Shown one piece after another: positions 43,905 through 52,630 of a DNA stretch of 64,000 bases (position 1 is its first letter; each line of letters starts with the position of its first letter). The DNA lies in the NCBI RefSeq assembly GCF_000308635.1, contig NZ_BAGD01000081.1, positions 243,309 to 307,308 of the forward strand, read 5' to 3'. The notes under the pieces are model-generated. The model was not told where the DNA came from, did not search any database, and was given only the letters and a program-made list of their open reading frames with translations. The translations under genes were made by a program, and so were the position numbers. Source of the stretch: Nocardia otitidiscaviarum NBRC 14405. Its GTDB lineage: Bacteria; Actinomycetota; Actinomycetes; Mycobacteriales; Mycobacteriaceae.

Positions 43905-46573
43905 CAGCCCGCGAGCTCGGCCACCCGTGCCCGCACCGCGGCCAGCCCGGCCGCGATTCCCGACGGGTCCGAGCCCGCGCCCTGCGCCATCTCCGGCTTG
44001 CCGCCGCCGCGGCCGGCGATGGACGGCCCGAACGAGCCGACCAGGTCACCGGCGGCAATGCCGAGTTCCTGGGCGGCCTTGGTCACCGCGACCACGAACG
44101 GCACCTTGCCCTCGGCATTACCCAGCAGCACCACCACGGCGGGCTGGCTGCCGAAGCGGCCCTTGATATCGGAGACCAGGGTGCGCAGATCACCCGCACC
44201 CACACCCTCCGGCGCGGCCTCGGCGACCAGCAGCACCTCACCCACGCGCTGCGCGGCGTCGACGAACGTGCCCGCGCTCGACAGCACGGCGGCCATCTTG
44301 GTGCGCTCGAGTTCCTTCTCGGCCACCTTGAGCCGCTCCACCAGCTGCTCCACCCGCGCGGGCACCTCCTCCGAGGGCACCTTCAGCGAGGAGGCCACAC
44401 CGGCCAGCAGCGCCCGCTCCTTGGCCAGGTACTTGTACGAGTCCAGGCCAACGAAGGCTTCCACGCGGCGGATACCGGAACCGACCGACGACTCGCCGAG
44501 CACGGTGATCGGGCCGATCTGCGAGGAATGCGCCACGTGCGTACCGCCGCACAGCTCCATGGAGAACGGCCCGCCGATCTCCACCACACGCACCTCGTCG
44601 CCGTAGTTCTCACCGAACAGCGCCAGCGCGCCCATCTGTTTGGCCTTCGGCAGATCGGTGACGAAGGTGTTCACCGCGTAGTCCGCGCCCACCGCGTCAT
44701 TGGACACGGCCTCGATATCGGCCTTCTGCTGCTCGGACAGCTGACCCTGCCAGTTGAAGTCGAAACGCAGATAGCCGGGCTTGTTCAGCGAACCGGCCTG
44801 CACCGCGTTGGGACCGAGCACCTGCCGCAGCGCCGCGTGCACCATATGGGTGCCCGAATGGCCCTGGGTCGCGCCGCGCCGCCACGCCGGATCGGCCTGG
44901 GCCAGCACCACATCGCCCTCGGTGAGCTGCCCGGCCTCGACGGTGGCCTTGTGCACCCACAGTTTCTTGGCGATCTTCTGCACATCGTTGACGCGCACCT
45001 TCACCCCGTGCGAGGAGGTGATGGTGCCGCGGTCGGCGATCTGACCGCCGGACTCGGCATAGAGCGGGCTGCGGTCCAGGATCACCTCGACCTCGGTGCC
45101 CGCCTCGGCCACCGGCACCCGCACGCCGTCGGCGATGAGCGCGAGAACCGTTGCCTCCGAGGTCAGTTCGTCGAAACCGGTGAACTCGGTCGCACCGCGG
45201 TCGACCAGTTCCTTGTAGATGGACAGGTCGGCGTGGGCGTGCTTGCGTGCGGCGGCGTCCTCCTTGGCGCGCTGGCGCTGCTCGGCCATGAGCGAGCGGA
45301 AGCCCGCCTCGTCCACCTCGAGCCCGGCCTCCGACGCCATCTCCAGGGTCAGGTCGATCGGGAAACCGTAGGTGTCGTGCAGGGTGAAGGCGTCCGAACC
45401 GGCGATCTTCCGGCCGCCCTGGGCCTTCACCTGTTCGACGGTCTCGTCGAACAGCCTGGAGCCGGTGTTCAGCGTCTTGAGGAAGGCGGTCTCCTCGCCG
45501 ACGGCCACCGTCTCGATGCGCTTGTAGTCGGTGGACAGCTCCGGATACGACGGCGCCATGAGATCGCTGACGACCTTCATGAATTCGGCCATCACCGGCT
45601 TCTCCGCACCGAGCAGGCGGGCCGAGCGCACGATGCGGCGCAGCAGGCGGCGCAGCACGTAGCCACGACCGTCATTGCCCGGGTTCACGCCGTCGGCGAT
45701 GAGCATGGCGGAGCTGCGCACGTGGTCGGCGATGACGCGGAAGCGCACGTCGTCGGCGTGCTCCACGCCGTAGGAGCGGCCGGTCAACTGCTCGGCCTTG
45801 TCGATGATGGGGCGCAGCAGGTCGGTTTCGTAGACGTTCTCCACGCCCTGCAGCAGCATGGCGACGCGCTCGACGCCCATACCGGTGTCGATGTTCTTCT
45901 TGGGCAGCGATCCGACCGGCGGGAAGCCCTGCTTGGGGCTCTGCTCACCACGGATGTCCTGCATGAACACCAGGTTCCAGATCTCGAGGTAGCGGTCCTC
46001 ATCGGCGACCGGGCCGCCTTCCGCACCGTATTCCGGACCGCGGTCGTAGTAGATCTCCGAGCAGGGGCCGCCGGGACCGGGCACGCCCATATCCCAGTAG
46101 TTGTCCTTGCCGTCGCGGAACTGGATGCGCTCGGTGGGGATACCGGCGACGCGGTGCCAGATCTCGGCCGCCTCCGGATCGGATTCGTAGGCGGTGACCC
46201 AGATACGCTCGGGGTCGAAGCCGAAGCCACCTTCTTCCTGGGACTTGGTGATCAGCTCCCAGGCGAGGGTGATGGCCCCCTCCTTGAAGTAGTCGCCGAA
46301 GGAGAAGTTTCCGGCCATCTGGAAGAACGTGTTGTGCCGGGTGGTGACGCCCACCTCTTCGATGTCACCGGTGCGCACGCACTTCTGCACGCTGGTCGCC
46401 CGGGTGTACGGCGGTGCCTCCTGGCCCAGGAAATACGGCTTGAACTGGACCATGCCTGCATTGACGAACAGCAGGTTGGGGTCGGGCAGGACCAGCGAGG
46501 CACTGGGTACCTCGGTGTGTCCGGCACGAACGAAATGCTCCAGGAAGCGCCGTCGAATCTCGTGGGTCTGCAC
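43904..46573 (-). CDS. alaS: Alanyl-tRNA synthetase
   Basis: An 889-residue class II synthetase. The catalytic core begins QTHEIRRRFLEHFVRAGHTE and includes RHNTFFQMAGNFSFGDYFKE with motif 2. The editing domain carries GHSGTHMVHAAL (HxxxH) and the second metal site ELCGGTHVAHSSQIG. The C-terminal oligomerisation domain ends GRGGGKPEMAQGAG. The GTG start at 46573 lies 8 bases after a TAGGCT -10, so the transcript may be nearly leaderless. The stop overlaps the ruvX start. Confidence 0.98.
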   Translation of the reverse strand: MQTHEIRRRFLEHFVRAGHTEVPSASLVLPDPNLLFVNAGMVQFKPYFLGQEAPPYTRATSVQKCVRTGDIEEVGVTTRHNTFFQMAGNFSFGDYFKEGAITLAWELITKSQEEGGFGFDPERIWVTAYESDPEAAEIWHRVAGIPTERIQFRDGKDNYWDMGVPGPGGPCSEIYYDRGPEYGAEGGPVADEDRYLEIWNLVFMQDIRGEQSPKQGFPPVGSLPKKNIDTGMGVERVAMLLQGVENVYETDLLRPIIDKAEQLTGRSYGVEHADDVRFRVIADHVRSSAMLIADGVNPGNDGRGYVLRRLLRRIVRSARLLGAEKPVMAEFMKVVSDLMAPSYPELSTDYKRIETVAVGEETAFLKTLNTGSRLFDETVEQVKAQGGRKIAGSDAFTLHDTYGFPIDLTLEMASEAGLEVDEAGFRSLMAEQRQRAKEDAAARKHAHADLSIYKELVDRGATEFTGFDELTSEATVLALIADGVRVPVAEAGTEVEVILDRSPLYAESGGQIADRGTITSSHGVKVRVNDVQKIAKKLWVHKATVEAGQLTEGDVVLAQADPAWRRGATQGHSGTHMVHAALRQVLGPNAVQAGSLNKPGYLRFDFNWQGQLSEQQKADIEAVSNDAVGADYAVNTFVTDLPKAKQMGALALFGENYGDEVRVVEIGGPFSMELCGGTHVAHSSQIGPITVLGESSVGSGIRRVEAFVGLDSYKYLAKERALLAGVASSLKVPSEEVPARVEQLVERLKVAEKELERTKMAAVLSSAGTFVDAAQRVGEVLLVAEAAPEGVGAGDLRTLVSDIKGRFGSQPAVVVLLGNAEGKVPFVVAVTKAAQELGIAAGDLVGSFGPSIAGRGGGKPEMAQGAGSDPSGIAAGLAAVRARVAELAG

Positions 46574-46644
46574 AACTATCCAGCCTACCGTTGCCGGTCC
46601 AGCGGGTTTTCGGCGACCACCGCCGGATGGCTACCATCGCCGGG

Positions 46645-47304
46645 GTGACTGTGATCCCGGACCCAACAGCGCCCTTTCCACTGCCGCATACCGACCGGAC
46701 CGTCTTTCTGAAGCCGCACGTCGAATCCGACAAGATCGAGGTCGGCGAGTACACCTACTTCGATGACCCGGACGCGGCCACCGACTTCGAGAACCGCAAT
46801 GTGCTCTACGCCTTCGGCCCGGAGAAACTGGTGATCGGCAAATTCTGCGCGATCGCCACCGGCACCCGTTTCATCATGGCCGGGGCCAACCACCCCACCC
46901 AGGGCGTATCCACCTTCCCCTTCACCATCTTCGGCGGCACCTGGGCCGAGGAGACCATGGACATCATCACGTCCATCCCCAGCAAGGGCGACACCGTCGT
47001 CGGCAATGACGTCTGGTTCGGCTACAACACCCTGATCATGCCCGGCGTCCGCATCGGCGACGGCGCCGTCATCGCCACCGGCGCGGTCGTCACCACCGAC
47101 GTCCCGCCCTACACCATCGTCGGCGGCAACCCGGCCCAACCGGTCAAACAGCGCTACCCCGACGAGGACGTCGCCCGCCTGCTCCGCGCGGCCTGGTGGA
47201 ATTGGCCGGTCGAACTCATCACGACGCACGTGCGCGCCATCATGGCGGGCACCCCGCGTGACATCGAGAAGATCGCGGTCGAGAACGGGCTGATCACGCC
47301 GTAA
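46645..47304 (+). CDS. Vat/CatB-like hexapeptide acetyltransferase
   Basis: A 219-residue left-handed beta-helix acyltransferase of the xenobiotic acetyltransferase group (relatives inactivate chloramphenicol or streptogramin A). The core shows FCAIATGTRFIMAGANHPTQ with the presumed catalytic His, and hexapeptide repeats VVGNDVWFGYNTLIMPGVRI, GDGAVIATGAVVTTDV, PYTIVGGNPAQPVK. GTG at 46645 is chosen because TACCAT (46632-46637) lies exactly 7 bases upstream, suggesting a leaderless message; ATG at 46627 is the alternative. Acetyl donor and function in resistance are inferred from the family only. Confidence 0.88.
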   Translation: MTVIPDPTAPFPLPHTDRTVFLKPHVESDKIEVGEYTYFDDPDAATDFENRNVLYAFGPEKLVIGKFCAIATGTRFIMAGANHPTQGVSTFPFTIFGGTWAEETMDIITSIPSKGDTVVGNDVWFGYNTLIMPGVRIGDGAVIATGAVVTTDVPPYTIVGGNPAQPVKQRYPDEDVARLLRAAWWNWPVELITTHVRAIMAGTPRDIEKIAVENGLITP

Positions 47305-47371
47305 CACATGCGCCAGCGATGCCGCCGATGCCTACCCACGCTCCGTGTACGGGCATCGGACACGCATCGCC

Positions 47372-47956
47372 TCAGCGGACGAAATCCTTCAACGGCTCGG
47401 TATCCAGCGTGATTCCGATCGGCTCCGGCAGTTCGACTCGCTCACCGAACGGGAGACGAATGATCGAGGAGTACACCGACCGGACCGGTCGGCTGTACAC
47501 CACGACTTCCGCAGCGTCACGGTCGATCAAGAGGTACACCGGGATTCCCGTTTCCGCGTAGGCACGCGGCTTCTGCACGCGGTCACGACGGTCGGTATCC
47601 GAATCAAATGACGTTACCTCCGCAGCCAACAGAACTGGATCCGGATTCTTCCAGAGCGGTTGACCTGCGAACGAACGCTTCGGCGCGATGACCGCGTCGG
47701 GAATTGCCCGGCCTCCTCGATACGCCTCGACCTTCAACTCGTTTCCCGGATAGATCGACAGATCGGGCCGCTGCTGGAAGACGTGTTCCATCAGCCACTG
47801 GACTATCTCGACATGATCGCCGTCGGGCACCGGCTTGACCCCCAGCTTGCCGTAGATGAATTCGAGCCTGATCCCCTCACCCGCTTGCTGGGCGAGTCGC
47901 GCAAGTTCTTCGAAATCCTCGACGAGCATCTGCGGTCGGTCAGCCATGGCGGTCAC
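47372..47956 (-). CDS. Uma2-family putative nuclease-fold protein
   Basis: A 194-residue protein of the Uma2 (DUF820) family, with a PD-(D/E)xK-like core. Candidate catalytic residues are Asp in IPDAVIAPKRSF and Glu in LLAAEVTSFDSDTDR, followed by the Lys in RVQKPRAYAETGIPVYLLID. GTG at 47956 is preceded by GGAGGG at suitable spacing, which favours it over the ATG at 47947. It is a single gene between the acetyltransferase and rarA. Biological targets of Uma2 proteins are not known. Confidence 0.85.
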   Translation of the reverse strand: MTAMADRPQMLVEDFEELARLAQQAGEGIRLEFIYGKLGVKPVPDGDHVEIVQWLMEHVFQQRPDLSIYPGNELKVEAYRGGRAIPDAVIAPKRSFAGQPLWKNPDPVLLAAEVTSFDSDTDRRDRVQKPRAYAETGIPVYLLIDRDAAEVVVYSRPVRSVYSSIIRLPFGERVELPEPIGITLDTEPLKDFVR

Positions 47957-48078
47957 CGAAACCCTCCATTCCGTCGGCCGCATCGGATTGTCGACACGGC
48001 CACCGTATGCCCCAGTGTGCTGCGAAGACAGTCTTTCACAACGGCTCGCCACGGCGACACGCTGGACACGCGACTCGG

Positions 48079-49425
48079 TCACCTGCCGCGGACGATGCGG
48101 CGGAGTTTGGTGACGCGGGGGCCGATCTCGCGCTCGTAGCCGTGGTCGGTGGGTTCGTAGTAGTCGACGCCGATCAGTTCGTCGGGTGGGTACTGCTGGG
48201 TGAGGACACCGTCGGGATGGTCGTGGGGGTATTTGTAGCCCTGGGCGTTTCCGAGAGCCTTGGCTCCGGAGTAGTGGCCGTCGCGCAGGTGCGGGGGCAC
48301 CGCGCCCGCCTTGCCCGCGGAGATGTCGGACATGGCCTTGCCGATGGCCTTGACCACGCCGCCGGATTTGGGGGCGGTGGCGATGTGGATGGTGGCCTGG
48401 GTGAGCGCGAGTTGTGCTTCCGGCATGCCGACGAGTTGGACGACCTGGGCCGCCGCCACCGCGGTCTGCAGGGCGGTGGGGTCGGCCATGCCGACCTCCT
48501 CGCTGGCCTGGATCATCAAGCGGCGGGCGATAAATCGCGGATCCTCGCCCGCGGTGATCATGCGGGCCAGATAGTGCAGGGCCGCGTCCACATCGGAGCC
48601 GCGCAGCGATTTGATGAAGGCACTGATCACGTCGTAGTGCTGGTCACCGGCGCGGTCGTAGCGGACGGCGGCCTTGTCGACGCTGGCCTCCACCAGGTCC
48701 ACGTCGACGGTGCCGTCCAGTGAGGATTCGGCGGAGGCTTCCAGGGCGGTGAGCGCCCGCCGCGCGTCGCCGCCCGCGATGCGCACGATGTGGTCGAGCG
48801 CCGCGTCGGTGACGGTGTACTCCCCCGCCAGGCCGCGTGGATCGGCGGTCGCCCGGCGCAGCACCTCGCGCACCTCGTCGGCGGTGAGGGATTGCAGTTG
48901 CAGCACCAGCGAACGCGACAGCAGCGGTGACACCACGGAGAACGACGGATTCTCGGTGGTCGCGCCGACCAGCAGCACGATGCGGTTCTCGACGGCGGCG
49001 AGCAGGGCGTCCTGCTGGGTCTTGGAGAACCGGTGCACCTCGTCGATGAACAGCACGGTCTGCTCGCCGTGCAGCAGCCGCCGCCGCGCCACGTCGATGA
49101 CCGCGCGTACCTCCTTGACCCCCGCCGACAGCGCGGACAGCGCCTCGAAGCGCCGCCCGGTGGCCTGCGAGATGAGCGAGGCGAGGGTGGTCTTGCCGGT
49201 GCCGGGCGGGCCGAACAGCAGGACCGAGGCCGCACCGGATCCCTCGATGAGCCGGCGCAGCGGTGAGCCCGCGCCGAGCAGATGCCGCTGCCCGACCACT
49301 TCGTCCAGACTCCGCGGCCGCATGCGCACGGCCAGGGGTGCGAAGCGGTCGGCGGTGGGCGAGGACGACGTGTACTCGTCGGACACCGGCTCGGCCCCTG
49401 GCGCGTCGAACAGCCCTTCACTCAC
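48079..49425 (-). CDS. rarA: Replication-associated recombination protein RarA (MgsA)
   Basis: A 448-residue clamp-loader-like AAA+ ATPase that acts at stalled forks. Walker A is LLFGPPGTGKTTLASLI, Walker B LFIDEVHRFSKTQQD, and sensor 1 is in LVGATTENPSF. The C-terminal tetramerisation domain has SDVDAALHYLARMI and PDGVLTQQYPPDEL. GTG at 49425 lies exactly 7 bases after TAGGGT, indicating a leaderless mRNA. It is divergent from phoD. Confidence 0.95.
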   Translation of the reverse strand: MSEGLFDAPGAEPVSDEYTSSSPTADRFAPLAVRMRPRSLDEVVGQRHLLGAGSPLRRLIEGSGAASVLLFGPPGTGKTTLASLISQATGRRFEALSALSAGVKEVRAVIDVARRRLLHGEQTVLFIDEVHRFSKTQQDALLAAVENRIVLLVGATTENPSFSVVSPLLSRSLVLQLQSLTADEVREVLRRATADPRGLAGEYTVTDAALDHIVRIAGGDARRALTALEASAESSLDGTVDVDLVEASVDKAAVRYDRAGDQHYDVISAFIKSLRGSDVDAALHYLARMITAGEDPRFIARRLMIQASEEVGMADPTALQTAVAAAQVVQLVGMPEAQLALTQATIHIATAPKSGGVVKAIGKAMSDISAGKAGAVPPHLRDGHYSGAKALGNAQGYKYPHDHPDGVLTQQYPPDELIGVDYYEPTDHGYEREIGPRVTKLRRIVRGR

Positions 49426-49531
49426 AGGCGAAACCCTACCGAGGCGCCCCGACACATCCGCCACGCGCAGGTCCGCGCCCCGTCACCGACTGTTCACGTG
49501 TCCAAGTTTGCCTCGGGCATACCGATCGGGT

Positions 49532-51187
49532 GTGATCGTTGCCGTGCCTCTCCCCGAGATCAACTCCGCCCGCCTCGACCGACGCACCGTCCTCACCGGC
49601 AGTACCGCGGCGGTCGCGGCCACCCTGCTCACCAGTGCCACGGCCCGCGCCGAACATCCGGTGTTCCAGCACGGTCTGGCCTCCGGGGATCCGCTGCCGG
49701 ACCGGGTGATCCTGTGGACCCGCGTCACCCCGTCGGCCGCGGCCACGCCCGGTTCCGGCGTGGGCGAGCCGGTGCGGGTCCGCTGGGAGGTGGCCACCGA
49801 CGAGGGGTTCGGTACCGTCGTCGCCTCCGGAACCCACACGGCCACCGCCGATTCCGATCACACCGTGAAGGTGGACGTCTCGGGCCTGGCCGCCGGTCGC
49901 GACTACCACTACCGCTTCACCGCCCTGGATCAGACCTCGCCGGTCGGCCGCACGCGCACCGCCCCCGCCACCGGCGACACCCCCGACCGGCTGCGCTTCG
50001 GCGTCGTCTCCTGCGCCAACTGGGAGGCCGGTTTCTTCGGCGCCTACCGGCATCTGACCGCCCGCACCGATCTGGACGCCATCGTCCATCTCGGCGACTA
50101 TCTCTACGAATACGCGGCGGGCAAGTACGGTGGCCGACTCGGCTCCGCGCGGCTGCACCAGCCCGCGCACGAAATCGTCTCGCTGGCCGACTATCGCATT
50201 CGCCACGCCCAGTACAAGACCGACCCCGATCTGACGAACCTGCACGCCGCATTGCCGTTCATCTGTATCTGGGACGACCACGAGACCGCCAACGACGCGT
50301 GGGCGGGTGGTGCCGAGAACCACACACCGGGTGCGGAGGGCGACTGGCAGCAGCGGCGGGCGGCCGCGCTCCAGGCGTATCTGGAATGGATGCCGGTGCG
50401 CGCGGGCGCCGACGGCCGCCTCTACCGGCGGCTGCGATTCGGCACGCTGGCCGAACTGTCCATGCTGGATCTGCGCAGCTACCGCACACAGCAGGTGCAG
50501 GCGGGCCCCGGCTGGCGACAGGTGGACGCTCCCGACCGCAGCATCACCGGCCCGGCCCAAATGGATTGGGTCACCAATGGTTTGGTGTCCGCGCCGGTGA
50601 CCTGGAAGCTGGTCGGCAATCCGGTCATGATCGCGCCCCTGGTCTTCCCGCCGCTGGATCCGGCCACCACTGCCGCGCTCACCCAGCTGATCGGCATTCC
50701 GGAGGGCGGCATTCCCGCCAACCTGGACCAGTGGGACGGCTACACCGCCGACCGCAAGCGCCTGCTCACCGCGATCACCGACAACCAGGTCGGCGATGTG
50801 GTCTTCCTGACCGGCGATATCCATTCCTCCTGGGCCGCCGACCTGCCGCTGGACGCGGCCACCTACCCGGCGAGCCCCACGGCGGGCGCGGAGTTCGTCG
50901 TACCGTCGGTGACCTCGCAGAGTGTCGGCGACATCATGCGGACCCCGCCGCGCACCGTCTCGGTGGCCGCCGAGGGCGCGCTGCAATCGGTGAACCGGCA
51001 CCTGCGCTACGTCGAGGTGGATTCACACGGATACGGCGTGCTGCATGTGGACGCCGAGCAGGCGCAGATGGACTGGTTCTACGTCGGCGATGTGGCCGAC
51101 CCGAATACCGGTGTGCGCCACGGCGCTTCGTTCGCCGTCCGTCGAGGCGGACGGATCGAGCCACGCACCGCGCCGCTGCTCGACTGA
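49532..51187 (+). CDS. phoD: PhoD-like alkaline phosphatase/phosphodiesterase, Tat-exported
   Basis: A 551-residue secreted metallophosphoesterase. The twin-arginine motif is LDRRTVLTG (Arg17-Arg18), followed by a hydrophobic stretch and the cleavage region SATARAEHP. The N-terminal fibronectin-like domain has HGLASGDPLPDRVILWTRVT. The catalytic domain shows HLGDYLYEYAAGKYGG, FICIWDDHETANDAW and VFLTGDIHSSWAADL, the metal ligands of PhoD enzymes using Ca and Fe. Start GTG at 49532 is tentative; GTG at 49544 is equally possible. It is divergent from rarA. Confidence 0.92.
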   Translation: MIVAVPLPEINSARLDRRTVLTGSTAAVAATLLTSATARAEHPVFQHGLASGDPLPDRVILWTRVTPSAAATPGSGVGEPVRVRWEVATDEGFGTVVASGTHTATADSDHTVKVDVSGLAAGRDYHYRFTALDQTSPVGRTRTAPATGDTPDRLRFGVVSCANWEAGFFGAYRHLTARTDLDAIVHLGDYLYEYAAGKYGGRLGSARLHQPAHEIVSLADYRIRHAQYKTDPDLTNLHAALPFICIWDDHETANDAWAGGAENHTPGAEGDWQQRRAAALQAYLEWMPVRAGADGRLYRRLRFGTLAELSMLDLRSYRTQQVQAGPGWRQVDAPDRSITGPAQMDWVTNGLVSAPVTWKLVGNPVMIAPLVFPPLDPATTAALTQLIGIPEGGIPANLDQWDGYTADRKRLLTAITDNQVGDVVFLTGDIHSSWAADLPLDAATYPASPTAGAEFVVPSVTSQSVGDIMRTPPRTVSVAAEGALQSVNRHLRYVEVDSHGYGVLHVDAEQAQMDWFYVGDVADPNTGVRHGASFAVRRGGRIEPRTAPLLD

Positions 51188-51265
51188 CGCCGGTGCGGCC
51201 CGCCCGCCGCGCGCAGCGGGGACGAGCTGAGCGGAGCCCGCCGGGCGGCGGGCGATCCGAACGCC

Positions 51266-52435
51266 CTACTCCTCCCAGTGCTCCTCGAGCGTCGCCGAGA
51301 CATGTTCGGCGAAGTCGCCGAGGGTGTCGTCGCCGATGCAGCGGGCGTCCTCGGCCAGGGCGGCCCAGCGGTTGATCAGGGCGGCGGAGCGCGGTATCGA
51401 GAGTCCGTGTTCGCGCGCGGCCGCGATGCGGGTGTGGTCGGCGGGCAGGAACCAGTAGGTCGACAGCCACACCCAGATGAGCCGGGCCTCGAGAATTCGC
51501 TCGGCCAGCACCTCGTCGTCGGCGAGCGAGGGCCAGACCGCCACCACCTCGGAGCGCCACGCCTCCACCATCTGCCGCGCGCGTTCGCGGGACAGTTCGA
51601 CATCGCACAGGCAGCCGGGGAAGGAGACCAGGGCGTAGGCGATATCGAGGGTGGCGTCGCGGAAGCCGCCCCACTCGTAGTCGAGGAACCGGGCGCCCTC
51701 CTCGTTGAGGATCACATTGTCCGGGCACAGGTCGGAGGGGCTGAACGCGCGGTAGCGGCCCGCGGAGAACAGCCGGTTACCGCGCACGATGCGCTCGGCG
51801 ATCTCACCCGGCACGTCGATGCCGAGTTCGCGCTGCAGCATGAGCGGCACCTCGGCGACGGCGGATTCGGCCTGCTGGGCGATGCCGTCGACACGGTGCA
51901 CCACGTCGACACGGCGTAGCAGGGCGACGAAATCGGCCTCGCGGCCCACGGTCGCGGCGTGCATGCGGCCCAGCGCCTGTGCGAATGCCATGAGGGCATT
52001 GCGCCCGGCGGGCTCCTGCCCGGCCTGGAGCACCGCGGTGAGCGGAGAGTTCTCCCCGAGGTCGCTCAGGATGAGCAGGCGGTCGGGCAGGCTGTAGCCG
52101 AGTAGGTACGCCCCGGGCCGGTGGTCGCGTCCGAGTGCGGTGGTGAACTGGTACGACACCGCCTCCCGGAGGAATGCCGAGTCGATACTGGCGACACCGG
52201 GGGCCATACCTCCGGTGCGTCGCTCCTGCGCGGCACCGCGAACCTGCTTGATGATCAGGGTTCGCGGAAGTGAAAATGCGTTCTCCGCAACACGCACGCG
52301 TAGGACTGTCGTCCTACCACTACCGCTGAGTTCCATAGGATCACTCAGCTTTACCGGAGCACCCATTCGCTTTGTGAGCAACTGTTGTGCCGCGGACACG
52401 ACTTCGGCGGCGCGTTCGGCCAATAGTGCGGTCAT
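51266..52435 (-). CDS. Aminoglycoside-phosphotransferase-fold protein with altered catalytic loop
   Basis: A 389-residue protein of the APH/choline kinase fold. The catalytic loop HxDxxxxN is FSPSDLCPDNVIL here: Asp and Asn are kept but the His is replaced. The metal-binding Asp follows in GARFLDYEWGGFRD. The N-lobe has TLIIKQVRG with the ATP-binding Lys. The C-lobe resembles actinobacterial phosphotransferases of unknown substrate. ATG at 52435 lies 8 bases after TAACTT; a longer frame to 52582 adds about 49 residues of uncertain coding value. It converges with phoD. Confidence 0.8.
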   Translation of the reverse strand: MTALLAERAAEVVSAAQQLLTKRMGAPVKLSDPMELSGSGRTTVLRVRVAENAFSLPRTLIIKQVRGAAQERRTGGMAPGVASIDSAFLREAVSYQFTTALGRDHRPGAYLLGYSLPDRLLILSDLGENSPLTAVLQAGQEPAGRNALMAFAQALGRMHAATVGREADFVALLRRVDVVHRVDGIAQQAESAVAEVPLMLQRELGIDVPGEIAERIVRGNRLFSAGRYRAFSPSDLCPDNVILNEEGARFLDYEWGGFRDATLDIAYALVSFPGCLCDVELSRERARQMVEAWRSEVVAVWPSLADDEVLAERILEARLIWVWLSTYWFLPADHTRIAAAREHGLSIPRSAALINRWAALAEDARCIGDDTLGDFAEHVSATLEEHWEE

Positions 52436-52630
52436 CGCGTCCCAAGTTACTCGCTCCAGGTCACTTTCAGCGAGCGGTTGCGCAACCTTTCGCGCGTCGT
52501 TCGGCGTGTCCGCGTCAAGGGTTTGCCCACACGGCGCTGGTTGCTTGACACAACCATTACGGTCCGGTTGTCTCATCTTCAACTGCTGTGCGCCACACCG
52601 TAAACCGGTAAATGTGAAAGGTCCGTGACG

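Noticed and set aside
43727..46648. 973-residue open frame on the plus strand opposite ruvX and alaS
   Set aside because: Antisense shadow of alaS; no conserved motif.
48674..49531. N-terminal extension giving an 837-residue PhoD
   Set aside because: The extension is antisense to rarA and would place the Tat signal in the middle of the protein.
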